Assembly: GCA_947095585.1 (NCBI GenBank)
Contig: OX352763.1
Location: 65,575,719-65,639,718, forward strand
Direction: 5' to 3'
DNA length: 64,000 nucleotides
DNA from: Nephrocerus scutellatus
Lineage: Eukaryota; Arthropoda; Insecta; Diptera; Pipunculidae
A program made the position numbers and the translations under genes. The notes beneath the pieces are model-generated. The model saw only the letters and a program-made list of their open reading frames with translations. It made no database searches and was not told where the DNA came from. Shown here piece after piece: positions 56,470 to 64,000 of this stretch (the stretch's first letter is position 1; the number at the start of each line of letters is the position of its first letter).

Positions 56470-57200
56470 TGTTACGAAAAGTAGTTAGGAGCGCATATAA
56501 TAGAATTAAAATCCTAAGGTAAATCGCAATGTAAATACTGCATACTTAAAATAAGCAAATGCTACGAAAAGTAGTCGGTAGTGCAGAAGGTTCCAATAAA
56601 TAAAATTCTGCGTAGTAAAAATAAACACATTTATGAAGCATACTTTTAGGCTCTAAGACTATTAGATTATTTGAAATTTGAAATGTAACCGCCTGCAAGT
56701 TTGAATCATTGTGTACTGGTCAAACAAGTAGTAAAACCTGTTTGTGCGGTTTGCCCGGTTTTTTTAAAAGAACATGATTGAACATGTAGTCTATTTTTAG
56801 AAGATGTCTCATTACATATAAGTATCGTTAGTTGTAAATAAGGGAATAATGCTACAATTTTCTGGTCTTTCCTCGATATTTCTGTCTACAATATTTGAAG
56901 TGTCTAGAAGCTTTTGATTGAGTATAAATAGAGGCGTTAGGCCGAAGTAAGATTATAAGTTGTTTGGAATTTAACCAGTCAAGTTGTAAAAGTTCGTGTA
57001 AAGTGATAAAGCTATAACCTAAGAGAATTATTGTGAAGTACTATTATAATAAGTGTTTTTGTGTACTGTGAAAATTAATCACCAATATAAATTGTGTTAA
57101 TTTTTTTGTTGTTCATTAAAGTTATTATTTGTAAATTAATAAACTTGTGTTGTGTTTTCTTCTCAAAATCCTTTACTAACTTGAAAGCCTGAATTTCGTT
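56470..57200 (+). repeat. 3' LTR of the tRNA-Leu-primed gypsy element
   Basis: Begins tgttacgaaaagtagttagg after the purine-rich taggggtaa and runs to gcctgaatttcgt, lacking the last few bases of the 5' LTR. It differs from the 5' LTR by many substitutions and indels, so the insertion is old. It carries the module matching X at 56,534-56,637. Confidence 0.82.
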
Positions 57201-57277
57201 GGTGATTTGTGCGACAAATATTATAGCCGCTTATATCCATTTTCGCTCCAAATTATTATTTTCAATAAGTTATATTT

Positions 57278-57562
57278 GTGGGCGCCGTGGTTCAGTGGAA
57301 ATGCGCAAGGCTACTGAGCAGGAGGTTCGTGGTTCGAATCCCAGTAACACCAAAAGTATATTACACGGTGTCCCACCTCTCGCGAATGGGTGACAAACGT
57401 TCCGAGAGTAATAATTTGTCACGGAAAGCTTCTCAATTCGCCGTTCGGATCCGGCTTTAAGTTTTAGGTCCTTCCATTTGTGTCCAAAAATAAAAAAAAA
57501 AAATAAAAAAAAAAAAGCTAGGCCTTGGACCGCAATGGTCTGTCGCGCCGAATATTATTATT
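57278..57562 (+). mobile_element. tRNA-derived SINE, copy 2
   Basis: 285 bp, same family as 12,536. A box tggttcagtgg and B box ggttcgaatcc are present, then the body with ttacacggtgtcccacctct, gaaagcttctcaattcgccg, an A-rich tract and ATT repeats. A perfect 14-bp target duplication aataagttatattt flanks it (57,264-57,277 and 57,563-57,576). Confidence 0.93.
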
Positions 57563-57576
57563 AATAAGTTATATTT

Positions 57577-58010
57577 TCTGTCCATTAAGTCTACTTACTA
57601 GTATAGTCATCATCATCTTAGTCATGTGGGGACTATACCACAAAGTAACAAGCATTGTTAAACAGGCTTATTTTAACATATTGAAAATGACTGCACTTTC
57701 AATTGCAGTCTGCCACAGCAACAGAAAACTAACTTTCAATTTTTTTCGTTCACAAGACGACGATTCGATATAATGCGTATATTAGAACGGCAAGTACAGC
57801 ACTCGAAATCATATGAATTTACTATACTGGTATTGTTTATGACAATAAAAAATAAAAATAACATAAAAAAACACAAAATGCAAAATAACAGAAATAAACG
57901 TATGAAACATTTTTGCACTCTTAGTCAATTGTTGTGTGCATACTCCGCAACAAATATGGGTCATCATCGATCGATGTTTACCCCAAAAATTGCACAATAA
58001 TCAACACGGG
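57577..58010. other. No gene seen
   Basis: AT-rich DNA without recognised coding sequence; may contain the left end of the BEL LTR. Confidence 0.4.
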
Positions 58011-58340
58011 AAATAATTTACAAGCATAAATTGCCTGTAATTTAGCTTAGTTACATTTATTCTAAGTAAGCATAAATTGCGCAATAATTGAGCCTAGTTA
58101 CATTTATTTTTAGTAAGCATAAATTGCGCAATAACAATACCATAATAATTTAGCCTTGTTTAAGTAAATTACACTTATTATTAGTAAGCAAAAAAATGTA
58201 TAAATAGTAAGGAAATTAGCATAATAAAAACAGAATAAGTAAATATTTGAAAGATCTTGTTTTCAATTAAATAGTTATCCCCCTACCCAAGGTAAGGTGA
58301 CTATTTTTATTCTAAGTGCAAGGAGCAATTACTTAAAACA
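57930..58340 (+). promoter_or_regulatory. Putative 5' LTR of BEL/Pao element with TATA box
   Basis: AT-rich region ahead of the BEL coding region, with tgtataaatag (58,197) as a likely TATA box. It is followed at 58,342 by tggtccttgagcttcg, a possible primer-binding site. The left boundary is a guess because the 3' LTR is off the window. Confidence 0.45.
58020..58190. repeat. 47-bp tandem repeats in the putative BEL LTR
   Basis: Three copies of a unit of about 47 bp or longer, each starting taagcataaattg and containing ttacatttatt; the last is expanded. Confidence 0.8.
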
Positions 58341-58639
58341 GTGGTCCTTGAGCTTCGACAGTTTACAATCATTTCCAAGCCATTCTAGTGAGGCTACACT
58401 AGGGTGGATTTAAGCAGTCGCATACACAAAGTTAAAGTTTACTTTGCCAAACTATTAAAAATAATAATTTACTTTATCTGCATTTAAAAGTTATAGTTTA
58501 CTTTACCAACTCATTAACACGCAGTTCACTTCAACATGGACCAACTTGGACGAGTTATCGATTACCGATCGATAAGGTTAACCTTGTCAAACTGGGATTA
58601 GAAAACGTTATCAAGAAACGCTTTCCAGGTAGTACGATA

Positions 58640-60000
58640 ATGTTAAAAACCTTTAGACTTCTATCGAGGCTTACTACGACAACTTATCTAAGCTAAGCGG
58701 AAAAGTTCCTGCCAAGCTCATCAGGAAGAACTCCCAGCAGTTGTTGGATGAGGATAACACCGAAAACGAAAATCCTGCAGATGCAGTTGAATCAACTGAG
58801 GGAACCAGCCATGCTTTCGAAGCACCAACGGCCGCAAGTTCCAATCCACAAACAGATGAAAGGAACAACTCAACAGAGTATACGACACCATCATCAAAAT
58901 CATAATCAATTGTTCCCGCTACATCTGTCGATAGGTGCAAGGCGGAGTCCAAGGTTTCCAGCGATTCTCGACACAGTATGCCCGTTCAACCAATATATAC
59001 ATACGTGCAAGGAGTTGGGTTTGTCTTACAAAATCTCGTGGTAGGGATGTGTGGTCAAGAATACATTACTCCCCCACAGCCGTCCAAATAACCACAACAA
59101 GTAAGTAATGCAACCGAAGCACTTCTACATGCCATAGCGAAACAAACGCTTGATTGAGAGAATGAATAGAAGGCAGACGGACCGCGTGCAGAGGGTATCA
59201 AAATTCCGGAGGTATACCTAAGAGAATATAGTGGTGACATCACGAAGTACCAGGAATTCAAGGAGCAGTTGGATTCACTGGTACTAAAAAGCCGAATGTC
59301 AAACATCGATCGCTTCACACTACTCAAGTAGAAGCTTGCTGGGAAAGCATTGGAAGCAATTACCGATTTGGACTTGACTGGAGACAACTTTCCGATTGGC
59401 TGGTCAACAATGGACCGAACGTTTGACAATCCGAGACATTTAGCAAAAGTTTAACTAGAGGCTATGCTATCTCTACCACGACGTCCAACAATCCCAGAAT
59501 CTTTAATTTTATACATGCACTACACTAAAGGACGAGTCTCCGATTTCAAAGAAATAAAATAAATGGAGAACAGATCACGGCCTATATAATAGTTCGAGGC
59601 TTAAACCCTATCACACGTGGCAGATTTGACGTTTTCTACAACTGTAAAACAAGACTTCCTACCTTAGAGGAAAAAGAAAACTTCATGGTCAAGGAATACC
59701 AGCATCATCCAGAACAAGACGACAATTGTCAAATTATTCAGTCATCTCATAAGGTACCAACAAAGGATTCCAGTATGCTACATACCAAATTAACTGTTAC
59801 ACTTCAATCGAAGGAAACAGCAACAAAGGTAACAAACAAGTTCTTCATTTTCACAGAAAACCATCTAATTGTGGACTGACCAAAGTTCCTGAGCTCACAG
59901 AATCTGGAAGCCATGCTACGTGGCCACAAGATCTGCATCTATTACTTACAGTATCGTTGCGACTATCTCTCCTTGCAAATCAAGAGAGTACTTAAAATGA
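58640..60000 (+). pseudogene. BEL/Pao Gag (DUF1759-like) with degenerate zinc region
   Basis: Gag of a BEL/Pao element. An N-terminal stretch (58,660-58,905) with FYDNLSKLSGKVPAKL and a Ser/Thr-rich spacer is followed by the DUF1759-type block KIPEVYLREYSGDITKYQEF (59,204-), SNIDRFTLL and the L-G-K-A block (59,340). The zinc-finger part (59,850-59,980) has lost most cysteines. Several stops occur (58,902, 59,158, 59,330, 59,453). Gene start not determinable. Confidence 0.78.
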
Positions 60001-60089
60001 ATAACCTGTCAAAAACCTCATGTTACGGAAATGCATCCGCAACCAAATTCCACGGCTAACCTTCCATCCACGAATACCACTTACCTGTG

Positions 60090-60720
60090 CCAAAATGAGT
60101 CCCATGCGTCTTCTAGTGTACTCCTACATACAGCTATTGCGACGCTTTCAGTTAACGATGACAACATTCCAGTTTGTTGCTTGCTTGATCAAAGCAGCTA
60201 AGCCAATTACATATTCGAAGATTTGCTGCAGAAGTAACGATTGCCTAAAAACGAACACTTGTCAAAGTTTTTGGAGTAGGAGAGATTGGAACAGTTCACT
60301 CTATTGTCAATATAAAACTAAAAATCGATAATCCAGATGAATCATTCATAAACATGAAAGCAATCGTGGTCAAAGGAGTTACCGGATCACTTCCCAGCAT
60401 GCCCAGTCACATCGCCTGGAAATCCTCCTTTGACAAACCTCTAGCAGATCCGCATTTCAACAAACCAGCACATATTCATTTGCTATTAAGTGGACCAGTT
60501 TATTCAACAGTGTTACGTCCAGGTCTGGAGAAGAAGGAAGGATTATTACTGCAAAACACATTTCTTGGTGGGTGGATCGTATCTAGAGACCCTGGAAATG
60601 GTAGGAGAAATCGAACCTCAGCCTTTACTACACTATTAGAGTTCGAGTCAAACCTAATGGAAGACATCTGCAAAGATGAGTGTTCGTACTGCGGAAACTT
60701 ATTCATTGTCTAAGGAGATA
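60090..60720 (+). pseudogene. BEL/Pao protease (A17)
   Basis: Active-site region near 60,180 reads CLLDQSS, where the family has L-D-x-G; the Gly is Ser, and a stop follows. The A17 block ADPHFNKPAHIHLLLSG, YSTVLRPG and LQNTFLGGWIVS (60,438-60,590) is in good order. Ends at 60,713. Confidence 0.78.
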
Positions 60721-60799
60721 CGATAAGCGTGTCATCAAGCAACGGAATCTCTCTAAATCAGCTCATCTACCCAGGTCCGTAATTGCAGAGTCACATCTT

Positions 60800-61195
60800 T
60801 GATATTATCCTCCAGAATATACAGTACGAGTTTACTTAAACCAGCGACATGAAACAGATATTTCGCCAGTTCCTGATCTCGAAACCAGACCTTGAGAAAT
60901 TTCGAATCCTTTGGCGACCCAACAATAACAAAACCATTGGGCAAAATTTTCCTTAACACTGTGACATATGGTGTGGACTGCGCACCATGGCAAGCAATTC
61001 GCAGATGACAACGCAGCAGATTTGGAGACCAAGGACATAGTCAAGAGCTCTATTTACATGGATGATCTGTTTGACGGAGCTGATAGCATTAAAAGGTGTC
61101 AAGAACAAATTGCTAAGATAACAACTACACTAGAGGCCGGTAAGCTATCCCTACAAAGATACTGCCGATCCAATTATGAAAATCTTAGGGATTAA
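60800..61195 (+). pseudogene. BEL/Pao reverse transcriptase, partial
   Basis: Only the second half of RT is present: a frame with VYLNQRHETDISPVPDLET (60,830), the VTYGVDCAPWQAI block (60,960), and in the next frame the intact catalytic loop SSIYMDDLFDGAD (61,050-). The N-terminal RT with the first catalytic Asp is missing between A17 and this point. Two frame changes occur. Confidence 0.75.
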
Positions 61196-61640
61196 CTGCA
61201 ATCCAGGAGAGGACACATTTCTCATCCGAATCCCAACTCCAGACCAGATAAAATTTACTAAAAGCGGTCTGCTTTCTATAGCTGCATCGCTTTACGATCC
61301 CATGGGTTGGATCTTGCCAGTAATAATGCTTTTCCGGATACGGATCCAAGAGTTGTGGCTACTTAAGTACGATTGGGATGACCAGTTAGACGAGAAAATC
61401 TAAAAGAAATTTAACAAACCATTGGAAACTTTATCTCAACTCAGTGAAATTAGAATTCCCCGCTGGATCGACGGAACCAAAAGCCCTGCAATTCAGCTCA
61501 TTGGATTTTGTGACGCCTCAGGGAATGGATACGCGGCAGTGATTTACAGTCGAGTAAAGATCGGGGCAATATACACTATTCGTTTACCAGCAGCCAAGGG
61601 TCACGTAACGCCACTCAAGACAAGAACAAACAAAGAGTAA
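61176..61640 (+). pseudogene. BEL/Pao RNase H-like region
   Basis: Blocks typical of BEL elements after RT: GINCNPGEDTFLIRI, LLSIAASLYDPMGWILPVI, ELWLLKYDWDD, a stop at 61,401, then IPRWIDG and the RNase H GFCDASGNGYAAVIYSRV with the catalytic Asp (about 61,510). Stop at 61,638. Confidence 0.8.
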
Positions 61641-61829
61641 TATATGTACGATCCCCAAGATAGAGCTTGAGGGATTTGTGCTGCTTTCCGAGCTCTTCTA
61701 ACAGATCAGAAGCAAGTTCCACCACACTAATATCACGATGAAAGCATACATTGATATTGAGGTTGCCCTAGCCTGTGTTCGAAGAAATAAAGTGATACAC
61801 AACAAATTTGTAGAGTTACCAAAATTCGG

Positions 61830-63190
61830 AAAGTGATCGGACCGATGGACATCCACTACGTTAAATCATCGAAGAATACGGCAGATACAGCTTCATGTGG
61901 ACAAACACTAGGCCATCTGTCCAAATGTCAGGTCTGGTTTGAAGGTCCAACTTGGTTACTGGATAACCAACTGCTATCCATTTTAAGATATGGAGATCAC
62001 CATGACCCATGCCTCTAAAACTGAGGCAGACAAAGAAAGTTTTATTGAAAGGTTCTCCTGCCTTAACCGTTTACTGCGAGTTACCGCATATTGCCTTTGG
62101 TGGGCCAGAAAACAGTAATACCGCTGAAGAAATCTCCAATAACAAGGCAAAAATTATCAGGTTTAAGCAGCAATAATGCTTTAGAAAATAAATAGTAAGG
62201 GGAAGGATTCCTCTTGCCAACATTACCGAAAGTCGTAAGCATCGCAATGATTTAATAATACCCCAAACACACTGGATCACCACCATTGCGGAAACTCTTT
62301 AACGGAACACTTAATAAGGGAAGAATTCTGGATCCCTTATATAAAATCACGCGTCAAGAAATATATTCCGAGTTGTCCAACCTGCATCCGATGGAAGGCG
62401 GTTATTCCATATAAAAGCCAGCGCAATTTGGTTCGAAAATTCATCAAAGTTTGGATGACAGTCTTTGTCTGTTTAGTTACAAAAGCTGTTCACTTAATTA
62501 TTCCTCATAGCCTTTGCAAATAGACATTGCTGGCTTTCCATTTTCCTCCCTAACAATGGCACGAGCTTTATCGGAGCCAAAAAGAGGATAAACAAAAAAA
62601 AGATCAAGATTACCACAGACAGCAAGGACCGAATGGCTATCCAAGAGATTGTATGGAAATTCAACCCGCCTTATAGCGCTAAATTCGGTGGACTATGGAA
62701 AGCAGTCGTCAAGTCAATGAAACGTCTTATGAACAAAATGTCTATTATACCTAATCTGAACTATGTTAACTCGCTATTATGTCGCATCGAAGGTATCATA
62801 AATAGCAGAACATTATATCCAGAGCCATCAGAAGCAGAAGACACACCCCCCCTTTTCAACATTCCATTTTATTACGCTACGCAACTTTAAAAACTCCGTA
62901 GTCGATACAGGTCCGCCAACTGCTGTTCCGATCAAAAAGCATTGGCTAAAAGTACAACAACTTCAACAAAAATTTTGGGAAAGGTTCCACCAGATTGAAA
63001 AGTGTGCCGAATTATTGAAAGCTATCTGACAGTAAGGAAGACATCCACAGACTTGACGTGAAGACAAACAAACGCGAGGTCGTGCATCGCGCCAAAAATC
63101 GTTTGGTCCCACAGTTCCAGAAGACGCCCAGAAGGAGGCTGCCCTACGCAGAAATAATCGTCAGAAAAATCGCACCACCTCGCTACTAAC
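61830..63190 (+). pseudogene. BEL/Pao integrase and C-terminal domain, degraded
   Basis: Runs in many frames: the linker with SFIERFSCLNRLLRVTAYCL (62,035), FWIPYIKSRVKKYI and the CPTC zinc ligands (62,375), the core VWMTVFVCLVTKAVHLI (62,450), then PPYSAKFGGLWKAVVKSM with the catalytic-Glu region position (62,667), CRIEGIINSRTLYP, and the C-terminal KTNKREVVHRAKNRLVPQF (63,065-). Many stops and frameshifts; the family is nevertheless clear from the order. Confidence 0.8.
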
Positions 63191-63194
63191 TCGA

Positions 63195-64000
63195 GTTCTT
63201 TTATGTTGGCTCGCTATCACTACCCCAACAACAAACGCCCTAGAAGTTCACCCTCTGACTCCAGGTCTTCACATTCATCGGTTGGGAGACGCTTCCATCA
63301 ATTATTTCGACTTGGAGTTCTCTGTCGAAACCTCTTTGAATTTGACCTCCGATCTGATTGCCATCGACACGCATATTAAGAACTTTAACGACTACTGCCA
63401 ACAATTTCCCAACAGTAACTACCCAGCACTACATCAACATTTCTGGACCCTAGAAGAAGCAGTGAGACGTGAGGCCATGACAACTAAAGAAGGCATCACT
63501 GCAAGCTATAGTAGTGGACGGACAAAACGTTAGATAATATCAGGAGTTTTAAATACGCTCCCCAAATTATTATGACCGCCGGCGTTGCCTATTAAACAGC
63601 AGAAAACTATCAACTGGAGCATCGAGTCGTAAAATTGGAGGACAAAATCAAAAAGGTTTTAAAAGTCTCCCGCCTCATCACAGACATCAATGACATAGAG
63701 TCTAAAACTGTTGACGTGCAAATTCATTCACTGGTAGAACAGCAGCATGAGCTCCGAATTCAAGAACAAATGAATAACTACTCCTCAAGTATTCAACTAG
63801 TTATCAGCGCTATCCAAAAAAATCATCAGAAAATCATCAACATCCGCCCCGTTGAAGCTTTAACAACGTATGTCAGTAAAATAAACGGTGACTTGAACTT
63901 CTGCAGGTTGCTATGCTATGCTATTCACGTTCAACAAAGTAACAAAATCTGTCCGAGGAAATATGGTTCCCGTGACGTTCAACACTCCTCTGGTTCAAAC
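63195..64000 (+). pseudogene. Env-like frame of the BEL/Pao element (partial)
   Basis: Downstream of pol a hydrophobic, signal-peptide-like stretch (63,200-63,240) precedes an 83-residue frame (63,282-63,533) with Asn-x-Ser/Thr sites and a basic end. The bases after it keep a similar helical, Gln/Ile-rich character in other frames up to the right edge. Position and composition suit the third gene of roo-type BEL elements, which is env-like. Frames are broken and the end is off the window. The function is inferred from position only. Confidence 0.55.

Overview
The window is repeat DNA from an insect, most likely a fly, and I see no intact host gene in it. The evidence is the mix of mobile elements: Jockey-clade non-LTR elements, BEL/Pao elements, Ty3/gypsy elements primed by tRNA-Lys, tRNA-Ser and tRNA-Leu, an env-bearing errantivirus-type element, Helitron-like elements with A|T insertion sites, and a tRNA-derived SINE. 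Almost every coding region carries stops, frameshifts or deletions. Density, nesting and long satellite arrays suggest pericentromeric or similar heterochromatin. The genus cannot be read from the sequence.

Layout. 1-2.99 kb: minus-strand Osvaldo/Ulysses-like gypsy element (Q/S/P-rich linker, protease, gag, Lys-type primer site, LTR with 123-bp repeats). 4.3-7.1 kb: minus-strand BEL/Pao element that has lost nearly all of RT and RNase H. 7.4-9.4 kb: plus-strand Jockey element interrupted by a tandem-repeat element (copy A). 10.1-14.6 kb: second Osvaldo-like gypsy copy, interrupted by a 2.5-kb nest holding tandem-repeat element copy B and a SINE. 15.45-37.03 kb: a 118-bp satellite in three blocks (about 18.4 kb) with higher-order repeats, interrupted by copies of a locus here called X. 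X has a Ulp1/SENP-like (C48) cysteine protease remnant and is followed by an LTR. 37.03-46.74 kb: third copy of X, split by a nearly complete errantivirus-type gypsy element flanked by CGCG, which itself carries a Helitron in its integrase. 47.39-47.97 kb: tandem-repeat element copy C. 48.54-48.85 kb: second Helitron-like element. 49.03-50.0 kb: minus-strand Jockey RT remnant. 51.17-57.20 kb: tRNA-Leu-primed gypsy element (mdg3/micropia/blastopia type) with both LTRs. 57.28-57.56 kb: second SINE copy. 58.0-64.0 kb: plus-strand BEL/Pao element with an env-like reading frame, running off the window.

The elements form a record of nested insertions, not a working pathway. The most unusual structures are: (i) the satellite/X/LTR unit that has been tandemly duplicated (2.22 kb) and re-amplified with the satellite; (ii) a module of about 105 bp shared between the X locus and the LTRs of the unrelated gypsy element at 51-57 kb; and (iii) a three-copy element with short inverted ends and an interior of about 120-bp tandem repeats. 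All copy comparisons were made by eye from this window; family names rest on recognised protein motifs, not on a search.
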